Positions 44,390 to 56,074 of a DNA stretch of 64,000 bases are shown piece by piece (position 1 is the first letter of the stretch; each line of letters opens with the position of its first letter). This DNA comes from Dipteronia dyeriana. Taxonomy: Eukaryota; Streptophyta; Magnoliopsida; Sapindales; Sapindaceae. The stretch spans positions 73,436,154 through 73,500,153 of the forward strand of contig CM065298.1 of NCBI GenBank assembly GCA_032871835.1, read 5' to 3'. Position numbers and translations under genes: made by a program. The notes beneath the pieces are model-generated. The model saw only the letters and a list, made by a program, of their open reading frames with translations, did not search any database and was not told where the DNA came from.

Positions 44390-44870
44390 CACCTAGGCGA
44401 GTTGTTTTGCTACAGCTGCTAGGTTGGCCAACACTGCATAGCATCTCCTAGCTGCTTGCTGATCACCCCGAACTTCCCCCACATTGTCTTCTACTGGGAA
44501 CTTCAGGACGTTGTGGTAAATAGAAAAAACCCCTTTCAAGGATGATAGAAATGGCCTCCCTAATATTGCGTTGAAGACCGATGGGGTATCCACCACTACG
44601 AAGTCGGTCACGATATTTTGCTGGGGAGGTGCGGCTCCAATGATCACTGGTTGGATTTTTGATCCTACGGGTGTGATTGAGTCCCAATGAACCCATATAA
44701 TGGAGTAGTGCAACTATTGTAACACCACTGTTTCAAGATTAGCTTTTCCAATGTATCTTTAAATAGGACGTCGACGCTGCTACCGGTGTCGATGAGCACA
44801 CAATGTACCATGAAGTTGGAAATTTTTACCATGATTACCATAGGGTCATCATGAGGCTGCACTGTGTTAT
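44390..44870 (-). pseudogene. Tat-3 aspartic protease
   Basis: CVLIDTGSSVDVLFKDTLEK (active-site Asp present, the only Tat copy here with it), TPLYGFIGTQSHP, VVDTPSVFNAILGRPFLSSL, LKFPVEDNVGEVRGDQQAAR. One frameshift near 44690. Confidence 0.87.
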
Positions 44871-45954
44871 AGACGTATGCTTCGGTGAAAATGATTTGTG
44901 ACAGCTGTGAGGGGTTGGTCGGTCTCTGGTCGACCTTGAAGATATCCTGCCCCCCGTCTGTAAGAGGGACCTTCGTCGCATGGTTTTTCCTAGAATTGTT
45001 AGAGGTGCCGGCCAGAGTAGGCCCCCCGCTGATAGTATGTATTGTCTGAATCTGTTGCATCAGGTCTGCCTTCTCCCCTTTTCTTTTCATGGCATGTTCT
45101 TTGATCTCGGTCTGCACCTTCATTCCACTCTGAATGTTCTCCCTGACTTGTTGTAAGAAATCTACCAAGCATCCTCCCCTTATCAAAGCCTCAATCTGGT
45201 TCCACAGGTTGTATCATTCTGAAGTGTTGTGCCCCACAACCTTATGAAAGTCACAGTATTTATAGCGATTTCTCTTATCAACTGGGGCTTTCATGGGAGT
45301 GGGCTTTTAGATCACGTATTGTATATGGATCGGGTCCTTCAATTGGGGCTTAACTCCCTAGAATTGTGAGTAGAAATCGGTTGATAACTTGGTGAAGGAA
45401 TCCACATTATCGGCAGGTATTTTCCAAAACCAGGTTTTAGCGTAATTTGTGAGTGTAGTGGGGAACATTCGACACATAGCGGCCCAAGTCATGTTCTGGA
45501 CCTCCATCTGTTGAACGAAGCTCTCTAAGTGGCTTAGGGGATCTTCAGTCACGAAGAATCTGTCAGTTGGCATTTTGAACTTAGGCGGGAGCTTTACCTC
45601 CCGGACACTTCTGGTGAAGGGAGCATTCATTTTACTTAGATGATCCTTTTTATCCTTCTTGTACTTTCCTGTATTCATCAATTGGACCTCTTTTCGAAGC
45701 TCTGCCAACAGGTCTCTTAGACGCTTGCTTTTGGATTTCCTTGAGTTGATCTCGGTTTCCTCACAATCTGATCCTTCTAACGAACTGGCGACCTTCACCC
45801 TTTTCCTTCTTCGCAGGGGTCCACTCGGGGGCTTTTTTGACTTTATTATTCTCTACCCCAGGCTTCTCTCCTTAAAGTCATTCGGTGGAGAAACTCTCCT
45901 CGCTCCTGAGGAAGGATGTCCGCTGCGGATTTGACTTGCCTTGGTTGGTATCAT
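44871..45954 (-). pseudogene. Tat-3 gag with internal deletion
   Basis: Start ATG at 45954 (ATG ATA CCA ACC AAG). N-terminal core open at 45358-45798 (LPPKFKMPTDRFFVTEDPLS, RMFPTTLTNYAKTWFWKIP). At about 45318 the reading jumps from IQYVI to a KPTPMKAPVDKRN segment; relative to Tat-4 about 515 bp, including the second half of the gag core, is missing. It continues into GHNTSE, LIRGGCLVDFLQQV and the protease. Confidence 0.82.
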
Positions 45955-46413
45955 GGCAACGTTTTGGAAACATAGGGCATGGGCCCTAACCTTTCCAGAA
46001 TTGAGGTTGGGAGTCCCGTTCTATTAAGATCTGGTTACCGAAGAGTAGGTCCTAGGCGATTAAAGGTGGGCTACCTAGCTCCGGGCCAACCTGACTCCCC
46101 TCGATTGCAAAGGTTTGCTTGTTGGATGGTAATGCCCTCAGCGAGCAGTCGAAGGCGGACGTTTTCTATGAAGGCAGCCGCTTGCAGGTCAAGCTCAACC
46201 TGATTTCCTAGAGAAGGATCCAGAGCTTGCACAGTGGCCGGCTGGGTGGGAATCTGTCTATGGAGCCTGGATTTTCTCCCTTTCCTCAGGACCTTTCAGG
46301 TCGACATAGTAGAAGGTTATCCCGATGTGCCATACTGCCCCTGTAAGGAGCGGAGCCTCATGATTATTATGAAATAACAAACTTTTCAAATGTAAAGGTG
46401 GTGGTGTGAGAGT
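45955..46413. other. Tat-3 untranslated leader
   Basis: Homologous to the other Tat leaders; no coding. Confidence 0.65.
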
Positions 46414-46431
46414 TTCCCATAGACGGCGCCA
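46414..46431 (-). promoter_or_regulatory. Primer binding site of Tat-3
   Basis: Minus strand TGGCGCCGTCTATGGGAA, best preserved of the four; the first nine to ten bases fit tRNA-Asp (recalled, not checked). Confidence 0.8.
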
Positions 46432-46436
46432 GAAAG

Positions 46437-47580
46437 TGTTGTCGGGAAATTTGGTCGGGATGAGAAATTCTTGTTAACACCCTCGAGACCACTACAACGA
46501 AAGTGGTGGCCGGGGTCGGTACCGTTGGTACCTGACCTGTTAATAGATAAACGATAGGCTGAATCGTAATAACAGTAAATGGGTGCTTTTATTATTGGTA
46601 CTTGCTTCGAAATACAAATCACTCTCTTATATGCTCGCAGCCTCTCTATGATCTAGAAAGTTGGCAACTTTATGCTTGTCGAATAGTGGAAATAAAAGTG
46701 GCCGTCTTCTGAGTACAGAATTTAGGCCTTTCCCTCTTATTTTATTTCTCTCTTATTTTTTTCTTCTATGTTTTTTTGTATATATCTCAGTGTGTCATGC
46801 TTGCCCCTATTTATATATGGTCCAAGTTAGTTTGAATTTGCTGATGTCCTGCCACGATCATTTGAATCTGTTTCCTCCTTATCGGACGAGATCCTTTATT
46901 TAAAAGTTGTTGACCCCGAGTTAATAGCGGAAACAACTAACGTGAATGAGTTTGTTTCCTTTTTGGAATCAAACTCTTGGCTCGCATGTAAACAAGATTA
47001 ATGATGGTTACCTTCTAGATATGATCTTGTATGTTATCGCGGCATGGTTTTTCATAAAGGTCACCCAGCTAGCTGCTTGTTGCCCCGTAAAGTGAGGTAG
47101 ATCCCTTTCCGACTCTGTTCTTAGAAGCTTGAGATGGATTTTCCCTAGCCCTTAGGGGATCGAGGTGTACCTATAGACATTCTTGGGATGTAGCAGGGGT
47201 AGTGTAGATTTAGGTGTGATTTTTCCTTTATGTCCAGCAAGAACAGTGGGCTTCTAAAGAGGTTGGCGTGCTTCTCTCGAATGTCTCTTGAGTTTGGAGA
47301 CTTCACTTGGCATTCACGTTGCGGTTGAGGATCTTGACCTCAGAGCCGAGGTTCCCCGATAGATGTCCTGGAAACCCGGGTTCCAGTATTTATGTGGAGG
47401 CTCGTTCTTGCCACGTCTGGCTTGTTTTCTTGTAGTTTTAAAGCCAAGCCGACCTTCCCTGTTCCTGCGGTTTGGCTTTGTCGTCTATCCAAGCTTCATG
47501 ATCGTCGATTACGGGTTTCGACTTGTGGCAGGAAAGTGGAAAATTTCTGTTGGACCCCTGGCCAAATTTTACTATTAACA
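46437..47580 (-). repeat. Tat-3 5' LTR
   Basis: 1144 bp, plus-strand start tgttgtcggg, end actattaaca. TATA motif (minus TATATAAATA) at 46808-46817. U5-side hairpin at 46488-46511. Confidence 0.93.
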
Positions 47581-47667
47581 GATTTGTTAAACTATAAATC
47601 ACTTTATTAATATGAAAATATTGTAAATTACAATATTACACTCCTGCTATCGAGCATAATCCTAACA

Positions 47668-47680
47668 ATCTCCCACTTGC
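47668..47680 (-). promoter_or_regulatory. Polypurine tract of Copia-3
   Basis: Minus strand caagtgggagatt adjoins the LTR start TGTTAGGATT (47667). Confidence 0.85.
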
Positions 47681-47689
47681 TATGGCGCA

Positions 47690-48090
47690 AATGTGTTATA
47701 TCTCTCATCCCCATGTTCTCTAGCTGCCTATCAAAAATCTTTTGGTGATGAGCCTTTGGAAAGGGATCCACTAGATTTTCTACTGATACGATCTTGGTAA
47801 TCGTCACGTCACCCCTATTCACAATTTCCCTTAAAAGGTGATACTTTCTTTCAATGTGTTTCCCTCTCTTATGACTTATTGGTTCTCTGGAATTAGCCAC
47901 TGCTCCACTATTGTCACAATAGATAGTGATCTGCTTATTCTCATCAGGAACCACTTCCAAGTCAATCAAGAATTGCTGGACAACCTCTTTAGCAGCCTCG
48001 CATACTCGGCTCCATGGTGGAACTAGCAATACAAGATTGCTTGATACTTCTTCATATGACTGTCTTTCCTCCAATAGTAAACACAAATCC
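47690..48090 (-). pseudogene. Copia-3 RNase H
   Basis: EVVQQFLIDLEVVPDENK, ITIYCDNSGAVANSREPISH, KRGKHIERKYHLLREIV, typical copia RNase H with the CDNS motif and the IERKYH block. A frameshift near 48060 separates it from RT. The element's LTR and polypurine tract follow. Confidence 0.88.
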
Positions 48091-49356
48091 TAATGTTGAT
48101 CTCTTGGAGTCAGAATCAGACTGAAAATCAAAATCTGTATACCCAACGGGAATTAAATCTCCTCCAGAGTATACAAGCATATAATCTCTCATTCTCCTAA
48201 GATACTTGAAAATATGCTTGACTGTCGTCGAGTGGTCAGCACCAGGTTTCGAATGAAACTTGCTAACTGTGCCTACAAGAAAATAAATATATGGTCTAGT
48301 GCAGAGCATTACATACATGAGACTTCCAACTGCCGATGCGTATGGAACCCTACTCATGCATTGCTCTTCATACTCATTCTTAGGAACTTGTTCCTTAGAA
48401 AGTTTGATTCCATGTCTGAAAGGTAACATACCTTTCTTGGAATCTTGCATGAAAAACCTAGACAAGATTTTATCTATGTATGAAGCTTGGGATAATGCAA
48501 TTGTTCTATTCTTTCTTTCCTTTATGACTTGGATACCAAGAATATAACTTGCTTCTTCTAAGTCCTTCATATCAAATTGTTTTGCTAACCATTCTTTTAT
48601 TGATGTCAATACACCTACATCGTTTTCAATGAGTAGTATATCATCAATGTAAAGAACTAGGAAAACCAACTTGTTGCCTTTAATCTTTTTGTATACACAA
48701 GGTTCATCAAGGTTTTGAATAAATCCAAAACTTTTCATGGCTTGATCGAACCTTATGTTCCAGGATCTGGATGCTTGCTTCAATCCATATATGGATATTT
48801 GCAACTTGTATACCCTTTCCTCTTGGCCATTTTCAATGAATTCTTCTGGTTGCATCATGTAGATGCTTTCGTCAAGACTTCCATTAAGGAAAGCTGTCTT
48901 GACGTCTGTTTGCTAAATATCTATGTGTAGAGATACCACAATGGATAAGAGTATCCAAATGGATTTAAGCTTGGCCACAGAAGAGAAGGTTTCTTCATAA
49001 TTGATACCTTCCTTCTGTGTATAACCTTTAGCTACCAATCTAGCTTTGAACGTTTTCGCCTTTCCATCCATTCCTCTTTTCCTCTTGTATTCCCATTTAC
49101 ACCCGATGGGTTTTATCCCTTCAGGCAAGTCTACAAGAGACCAGACTTTGTTTTTGAACATAGATTCAATTTCGGATTGCATTGCCTTTTTCCAATGGTG
49201 ACAATCAACATCTTCCATTACTTCCTTGTACGTATAGGGATCATCGTCGTCCGGAAGATTCTCTAAAGATTCTCCTAGACCGATGTATCTCTCGGGTTGT
49301 CTAACAACCCACCATCTACGACGAGGTATGGTAAATTGTTGATCTTGTGTTGGCAC
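48060..49356 (-). pseudogene. Copia-3 reverse transcriptase
   Basis: Blocks in order: [40 protein letters not shown], a TAG at 48915-48913 before QTDVKTAFLNG, YKLQISIYGLKQASRSW, FLVLYIDDILLIEND (catalytic YIDD intact), YILGIQVIKERKNR, PYASAVGSLMYVMLC. One nonsense codon and no frameshift in the body, so this is the best preserved polymerase domain in the window. Confidence 0.92.
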
Positions 49357-49386
49357 AGAACTTACAATTGGACTTGGTTGCGAAAC

Positions 49387-49807
49387 CTATTGTGGAATTG
49401 TATCTCCTAAAAGTTCATTTAGGACAATTCTACTTTTAGGCACAAAATTATTCATATAGTCCTTTTCCAAAAATTTAGCATTTGTCGAAACAAATACTTT
49501 AAGATTTGAAGGACTATAAAAATAATATCCTTTTGTTTCTTTTGGATACCCAAAAAATATGCATGTTTCTGAACGGGACTCCATATTTTATGTCTTTACT
49601 TTAAACACATGCGTAGGACATCCAAATATCCTAAAGTGTTGTAAACTAGGCTTTTGCTTGGTCTACAACTCATGCGGTGTTTTTAGGAACCGACTTAGAT
49701 GATACTTCATTTAGAATGTATATTGCGGTTTGTAAAGCATATCCCCGAAAAGAATTAGGTAGCGTTGAATAACTCAACATAGACCTAACCATATCCAAAA
49801 GAGTTCT
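49387..49807 (-). pseudogene. Copia-3 integrase C-terminal part
   Basis: RTLLDMVRSMLSYSTLPNSF, GYALQTAIYILNEV, then CIFFGYPKETKGYYFYSP and a linker. It is cut at 49807 by Tat-4, so the catalytic core of integrase is not on this side. Confidence 0.85.
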
Positions 49808-50947
49808 TGTTAATAGTAAAATTTTGCTAGGGGTCAAAGAGAAATTTTCCACTTTCCTGCCACAAGTCAAAGGCCATAATCAACGTTCATGAAGCCCGGA
49901 TAGACCATAAAGCCACCCCGCAGGAGCAGGGAAGGTCGGCCTCGTTTTAAAACTACCTAAAAACAAGCTAGGCACGACTAGGACGAGACTCCACACGAAT
50001 ACTGGAACCCGGGCTTCTCCAAGCCACCTATCGGGGAACCTCGGCTATGAGGTCGAGCTCCTCAACCACCCCGTGAATGCCAGGAGGAGTCTCCAAGCTC
50101 AATAGACATTTGAGAGAAGCCCGCCAACCTCTTCAGAAGCACGTTGTCCCTGCTAGACATGAAAGAGGAATCACGCCTAAATCTACACTACCCCGGCTAC
50201 CTCCTTGGAATGTCTACAGGGACACCTCAAGCTCTCAAGGGTCAGGGAAAATCCATCCAAGCTTCTAAAAACAGAGTCGAACCAGGGATCTACCTCACTC
50301 AACGAGATGATAGGCAGCTTGCTGGGTGAGCTCCATGAAAAACCATGCCGCGATAACATACAAGATCATATCTATGAGATAACTAACATTAATCCCATAT
50401 ACGTGCGAGTCAAAAGTTTGATTCCTAAAAGGAAACAAACTCATTCACGTTAGCAATATCATCATTTTAGCTATTTACTCGGGGTCAACAACTTTTAAAT
50501 AAAGATCCTGCCCAATAAGGAGGAAACAGATTCGAAGGATCGTGGCCGGATATCAGCAAATTCAAACCTACCTGGACCATATATAAATAAGACCAAGCAT
50601 GACACAGGGGATAGGACGAAAAAAGAGAAAAAGAGCGACATATAGAGGAAAAGAAAAGAAAAGAAGAGGGGAAGGCCTAAATTATGTACTTATAACATAG
50701 CCACATTTGTTTCCACTCTTCGACAAGCACAAAGTGGTCGCCTTCCTCGATCCTAGAGAGACTGTGAGCATATGAGAGAGTGATTTGTATTTCGAAGCAA
50801 GTAATCAATAATAAAAGCTCTCATTTACTGTTACAGCGATCCAGCCTCTCGTTTACCTCTTAACCCGACCCCGACCACAACTTTTGTGGTAGTGGTCTTG
50901 AGGGTGTTAATAGGAATTTCTCATCCTAAACAAATTCCCCTTTAACA
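49808..50947 (+). repeat. Tat-4 5' LTR
   Basis: 1140 bp, TGTTAATAGTAAAATTTTGC...ctttaaca. It inserted between integrase codons of Copia-3 (gagttct|tgttaat). Confidence 0.93.
50580..50589 (+). promoter_or_regulatory. TATA box of Tat-4 LTR
   Basis: TATATAAATA followed by agaccaagcatgacac, conserved in all Tat LTRs of the window that retain this part. Confidence 0.7.
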
Positions 50948-50952
50948 CTTTC

Positions 50953-50970
50953 TGGCCCCGTCTGTGGGAA
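50953..50970 (+). promoter_or_regulatory. Primer binding site of Tat-4
   Basis: TGGCCCCGTCTGTGGGAA, five bases inside the LTR; one change (G to C) from the Tat-3 core. Confidence 0.75.
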
Positions 50971-51428
50971 ACTCTCACACCACCATCTTGGTATTCAAAA
51001 GTTTGTTATTTTACAGGAATCATGAGTTTCCGCTCATCACAAGGATAGCCGGACATATTGGGACAACGTTCTGCTACTTCAACATGAAATGTCCCGAAGA
51101 AAGGGAGGAAATCCTGGCTCCATAGCCAGGTTCCAGCCCAGCCAGCCACTATACGAGCTCCGGATCCTCCTTTGAGAAATCAGGTCGAGCTGGACCAACA
51201 ATTAACGGCCTTCGTAGAAAACGTCTGCCTTCGACTGCTTGCTGAGGGCATTACCATCCAGCAAACAGACCTTTGCATTTGGGGGGAGTTAAGTAGGCCC
51301 GGGGCTAGGCATCCCTCTTTTGATCGCCTGTGACCTACTCCTCAGGAACCAGCTCATAATAGAACAGGACTCCCAACCTCGATCCGGGATAGGTTAGAGC
51401 CTCTGCCCTTCATTCCCGAAGCGCTGCC
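50971..51428. other. Tat-4 untranslated leader
   Basis: Homologous to other Tat leaders; no coding seen. Confidence 0.65.
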
Positions 51429-52860
51429 ATGCTACCAACTAAGGCAAGTCAAATCTAGGGCGGACATCCTTCCCCGAGAGCCGGGAGAATTTCTCCACTC
51501 GACGACTTCAAGAAAGGAAGCCCGGGGTAGGGAAGAAGAAAGTCAGCAAAGCCCCTTAGAAAACCTCTCATAAGAAGGAACCGGGTAGAGGTCGCCAGTT
51601 CGTCAGAAGGATCTGATGGTGAGGAAACTGAGATCAACTCAAGGAAATCCGAAAGCAAACATCTAAAGGACCAGTTGGTAGAGCTTCGGAAGGAGATCCA
51701 ATTGATGAAAAAGCGAAAGTACAAAGAAGACAAGAAAGATCCCTTGAGTGAAATGAATGCACCCTTGACCATAAGGATCCGGGAGGCGGAGCTCCCACCT
51801 AAGTTCAAAATGCCAACTGGCAGATTCTCCGGGAATAAGGATCCCTTGAGCCACTTCAAGAGCTTCGTTCAACAGATGGAGGTCCAGAACACGACCAGGC
51901 TGCTATGTGTCAAATGTTCCCCACTATACTCACGGATTACGTGAAAACCTGGTTTAGGAAAATTCCTGCTGGTAGTGTGGATTCCTTTACCAAGCTATCA
52001 ACTGATTTTTGCTCACAATTCCTGAAGGTTAAGCCTCGGTTGAAGGATCTGATCCACCTTCAGTACGTGATCCAGGAGAGAAAGGAAACCCTATGGGCTT
52101 ACGTCGAGCGTTTCCACAAGAAATTCATCCAGATGGGGGTCTTAACTAAGAAAGAAACTCTCACCAATTTCAAGAAGAACCTATGGGCGGGAAAGCTTTT
52201 TCGGTCTTTCGCTAAGAGACCTCCAGAAACTTACCAAAAAGCATATGATTGAGCTTTGGAGCAGATTGAAGCCGACGAATAGCTTAAGGTCAAGATGGAA
52301 CACGACGACATGAGAGCCGTAAAGTTACAGAAGAAGGAAGCTCTCAGACCCGAGCAACCTCAAAAAAGCCAGAATAAACCCCCCAATAAATCAACATACC
52401 GTTTTCCCCTTCCTCAACCAAGGTCGGAAAGGTATACAGGGAAACGAACTCCCCCACAAGCTTCATCACCACCTAGAACAGTGGCCCAAATAGCTCACGA
52501 TAAGAGGGGGTACGATCATTATACTCCCTTAAATGCGTCCCGTGTGACAGTCTACCTCGCCATTCAGGACAAGGGTTTGCTACAGAAGCCCGCTCCCATG
52601 AATGCTCCGGTGGATAAGAGGAATCACTATAAATACTACGACTTTCATGAGGACATGGGGCACAACACTTCAGAACACTTCAACCTGTGAAACCAGATCG
52701 AAGCTTTGATAAGAGGAGGATGACTGGTGGAATTCCTACAGCAAGTCAGGGAAAACATTCAGACTGGAAGAGAGGTGCAAGCTGAGATCCGAGAACATGC
52801 CGAGAAATGAAAAGGGGAACAAGTGGACCTTATGCAACATATCCAGATAATAGATACCAT
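51429..52860 (+). pseudogene. Tat-4 gag
   Basis: ATG at 51429 (ATG CTA CCA ACT AAG GCA AGT). Most complete gag here: basic N-terminus, core (LPPKFKMPTGRFSGNKDPLS, QMFPTILTDYVKTWFRKIP, IHLQYVIQERKETLWAYVER, LWAGKLFRSFAKRPPETYQ), a basic Pro-rich linker, and YYDFHEDMGHNTSEHFNL at 52627-52690 (Cys of the usual motif is His). Stops (TAG in the N-terminus at about 51455; TGA at 52250 and 52688) and a frame change near 51900 break it. Confidence 0.85.
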
Positions 52861-52879
52861 CAGTGAGGGGCCTACAACA

Positions 52880-53165
52880 CCGTGCAGCCTCATGATAACC
52901 CCATAGTGATCACGGTATAGATTGCAAACTGCATGGTACACCGTGTGTTCGTTTACACAGGTAGCAGCGTTGACATCCTGTTTAATGATCATGGAAAGCT
53001 AAACTTGAAACAATGGTGTTACAATAGCAGTACTACTCCATTTTATGGGTTCACTGGGACTCAATCACACCCGTGGGATCAAAAATCCTACCAGTGATCA
53101 TTGGAGCCTTACCTCTATAGTAGAATATCTTGACCGACTTCGTGGTAGTGGATACCCCATCGACC
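52880..53165 (+). pseudogene. Tat-4 aspartic protease remnant
   Basis: VFVYTGSSVDIL-type active site (Asp of DTGSS is Tyr), LNLKQWCYN, FYGFTGTQSHP, VVVDTPST, then an abrupt jump at about 53165 into the connection before RNase H. The rest of protease and the whole reverse transcriptase are missing. A smaller deletion near 52878 removed sequence upstream. Confidence 0.78.
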
Positions 53166-53695
53166 TACCGATAAGTGTCTACCATTCTTCAAAGCCATCA
53201 AGCAGGGAAAAAACATGAAATGGGATCAGGAGAGCGAACAAGCTTTTCAAGCTTTGAAAAAAATACCTATCAAGCCCTCCACTGCTGGTTAAGCCAAGTC
53301 CTGAAGAAGAGCTTCAAATATACTTGGTTGTTTTAGAAACTGCCGTAAGCTGGGCTTTGGTCAAGGAATGCGGGGATAGGGTCCAGCGACCTATTTACTA
53401 TGTGAGTCACGCTCTAACCAACCCCGAAAAGAACTATACTCTGTTGGAGAAGCTCGCTTACGCCTTGGTGACCTCGGTAAGGAAACTTTGTCCCTACTTC
53501 CATGCTCATTCAATAGCAGTGGTGACGGACCAACCCCTCTGTCAATTCTTACAAAGGCCGGATTTTTTCGAAAGACTGGTTCTATGGGCCATAGAGCTTA
53601 CCCAGTTTAATTTATGGTATAAGCCTAAGACCGCAATAAAAGCTCAGGAACTAGAAGACTTAGTAGCAGAGCTCTCAATACCTTCAGGCTGAGCA
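53166..53695 (+). pseudogene. Tat-4 Ty3/gypsy RNase H
   Basis: Open at 53324-53692: ECGDRVQRPIYYVSHALTNP, EKNYTLLEKLAYALVTSV, AVVTDQPLCQFLQRPDF, LTQFNLWYKPKTAIKAQELE. Stop TGA at 53690-53692 before the second RNase H. Confidence 0.87.
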
Positions 53696-54240
53696 ACCCC
53701 CATGGTAACAGACGTAACCTCTGAGAGGATTCCAGAATCTGACAACTGGCCGAAAGGTTTCAAGTCGTGGGCCTTTCACACTGATGGAGCTTTCGAGCAA
53801 GCTGGGGGAGGAGCGAGCATAGTCTTCATCAACCCAGAAGGAACTGAGTGCTGTCACTATTTTAGGTTTGAATTTAAAGTTACGAATAATGAGGCGGAGT
53901 ACGAAGCCCTTCTAGCCGGAATAAAGGCAGCCATAGAACTTGGGGTTGATTACCTGAATGTTAAGAGCGACTCTTCGCTCGTGGTCAACTAAGTCTCCGG
54001 AGATTATCAGGCAAAAGGGGATAATACGATCGCTTACCTGAAATTGGTTCAATAACTCAAGAGCAGATTTAAGGGATTCGAAATCGAGCAGATACCTCGA
54101 CAACTGAATCATCAAGCTGACGTACTTGCTAAGATAGCTGCACATGGTGGCCAGACCTTACTTCACGGAGTCCCTCTTCAAGTGATCCCCCTACCTAGCA
54201 TTATGAAAGGTAAGGAAGCTTATACCTTGGACCGACAATC
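53696..54240 (+). pseudogene. Tat-4 archaeal-like RNase H
   Basis: FHTDGAFEQAGGGASIVFIN, KVTNNEAEYEALLAGIKAAI, VDYLNVKSDSSLVVN then TAA at 53990, continuing as IEQIPRQLNHQADVLAKIA. First catalytic Asp (TDG) present. The dual RNase H layout is clearest in this copy. Confidence 0.87.
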
Positions 54241-54668
54241 GTGCTAGATGGATCCAATTATGGATTATCTACAGGATGGGAAACTCCCCGGGGAGCCCGA
54301 CCAAGCTAGGAGAGTCAGAAGGCTCTTGGTCAAAAGGCTATACCGGAGGGGAAGATTCTTTCTCCTGTTCGATGTTTGCACCCTGAAGACACCAAGTGGG
54401 CTTTGAGAGAAGTTTATTCCAAGGAATGTGGGAGCCACACTGGTGGGAAGGCTTAAGGCCCAAAACTTCAAAGATGGGGACCTAGTTCTCTAGAAAGTAA
54501 CGTTGGATACCAGGAAGAGGTCAGACGGGGTCCTAGGGCCCAACTGGGAAGGACCATACCTAATAAAGATGGTGATTCGTAATGGGGGCATACAAGCTCG
54601 AGGATATGAATGGCCGACTCATCGATCATACTTGGAATGCAGATCACTTAAGAAAATTCTACCCTTGA
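54241..54668 (+). pseudogene. Tat-4 integrase remnants, core deleted
   Basis: N-terminal pieces (PIMDYLQDGKLPGEPDQARR, TKWALREVYSKECGSHTGGK) pass near 54448 straight into the C-terminal KVTLDTRKRSDGVLGPNWEG segment. The catalytic core between them is missing. Ends at the TGA 54666-54668, as in Tat-1 and Tat-3. Confidence 0.82.
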
Positions 54669-54857
54669 ACAGGGACTCATGAGTAGGCGGCCTCCGCCTA
54701 GTTTCTTTTTATCTCCGACAATAATGTACTCCATCCTCCGTATCAATAAAGCCTGCATTTCTTATTTACTCCTTCTTCAATGATTTGGGTTTACGTTGGA
54801 AAATCGACATTACCACCTCAAGACAAGGGGTAGGACAGGAAAGCCCCCTCGCCACTC

Positions 54858-55505
54858 CTGATGCCTCGGCCGGGCATGACCCTTCACCAAGAAGGGTCTG
54901 AGTGTAAGAGCATAGTTGCCATCCAGATCTCAAGACCAAAAAATAGCTAGATAGTCCTCTTGATGCCTTGGTCGGGCTACCACCCCAAAGAAGGATCTGA
55001 GTGTAAGAGCATAGTTGCCATCCAGATCACAAGACCAGAAAATAGCTAGATAGCCCTCTTCATGCCTTGGTCGGGCTACCACCCCCAAGAAGGGTCTGAG
55101 TGTAAGAGCATAGTTGCCATCCAGATCTCAAGACCAGAAAATAGCTAGATAGCCCTCCTGATGCCTTGATCGGGCTACCACCCCCAAGAAGGGTCTGAGT
55201 GTAAGAGTAAAGTTTTCATCTAGGTCTTAAGACCAGGAAATAGCTAGATAGCCCTCCTGATGCCTTGGTCGGGCTACCACCCCCAAGAAGGGTCTGAGTG
55301 TAAGAGCATAGTTGCCATCCAGATCTCAAGACCAGGAAATAGCTAGATAGCTCTCCTGATGCCTTGGTCGGGCTACCACCCCCAAGAAGGGTCTGAGTAT
55401 AAGAGCATAGTTACCATCTAGATCTCAAGACCAGAAAATAGCTAGATAGCCTTCTTGACACCTTAGTTGGGTTACCACCACCAAGAAGGATCCGAGTTTA
55501 AGATT
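54858..55505 (+). repeat. 99-bp tandem repeats of Tat-4, about 6.5 units
   Basis: 'atgcc(t)tggtcgggc' recurs near 54860, 54962, 55061, 55160, 55259, 55358 and 55458; the inner spacing is 99 bp. Between repeats and pol lies 54669-54857, a short spacer with 'aataatgtactccatcctcc'. Confidence 0.93.
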
Positions 55506-56074
55506 GTGAAAGCTCTCTCGATCCCTAGCCTAATAGGGGGCTAAACAGTTCTTTACTTGATGCCTCCCTCGGTTTACAGCCCTTAAAGGGGCTCAAGGAT
55601 TGAGGGCTCTATTCACTTAAACTCTAAATATTTCGGTTATTGCTGGTTACTAATTTTACTTGATATGTGGTTGCTTACTATAACAGTCCTATGATCAAAC
55701 TAGGGGACTATCGACTAAATACGTTGAGCTACGAGTCTTTATAGACAGAAAACCCGAGCTAGCTGTCTGTTTTCACGCTTAAACATTTTTCTTATCTTGT
55801 TATTTCCCCCAAGATTAGTCAATTTGCTATGAATGCTAGACCTAGAGGGAGATTGAGTAAGTACATGCAAGTCAAAGTGTGAACTAGATCTAAAGTTAAA
55901 ATTTATTGATGTACGGGGGAGCTTATTCCCCAATAAGGCTACATTAGGCAGGGAGCCCAACCCTGATTCTGGGCTATAAAAAAGAAAATGAAATGATAAA
56001 GGATCAAACACGGTTAAAGATGGGATGCCCACCTCTTTTTTTTGGCATTCAAAATGAATTACAAAAAAGAGAAT
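55506..56074. other. Tat-4 spacer between repeats and antisense ORF
   Basis: No gene; matches the Tat-1 and Tat-3 spacers inverted. Confidence 0.6.

Larger units (their letters stand above)
35619..47585 (-). mobile_element. Tat-3: Tat element with both LTRs (35624-47580), target duplication gattt
   Basis: 11,957 bp, minus strand, both LTRs of about 1.14 kb, gattt at 35619-35623 and 47581-47585. Removing it restores the Copia-3 LTR exactly in register with the Copia-2 LTR. It holds primer site, gag (with a deletion of about 0.5 kb), protease, RT, two RNases H, integrase, 99-bp repeats, antisense gene and polypurine tract. The two LTRs differ visibly (about one base in eight over the first 80 bp, plus small indels), so it is not recent. 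Confidence 0.95.
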
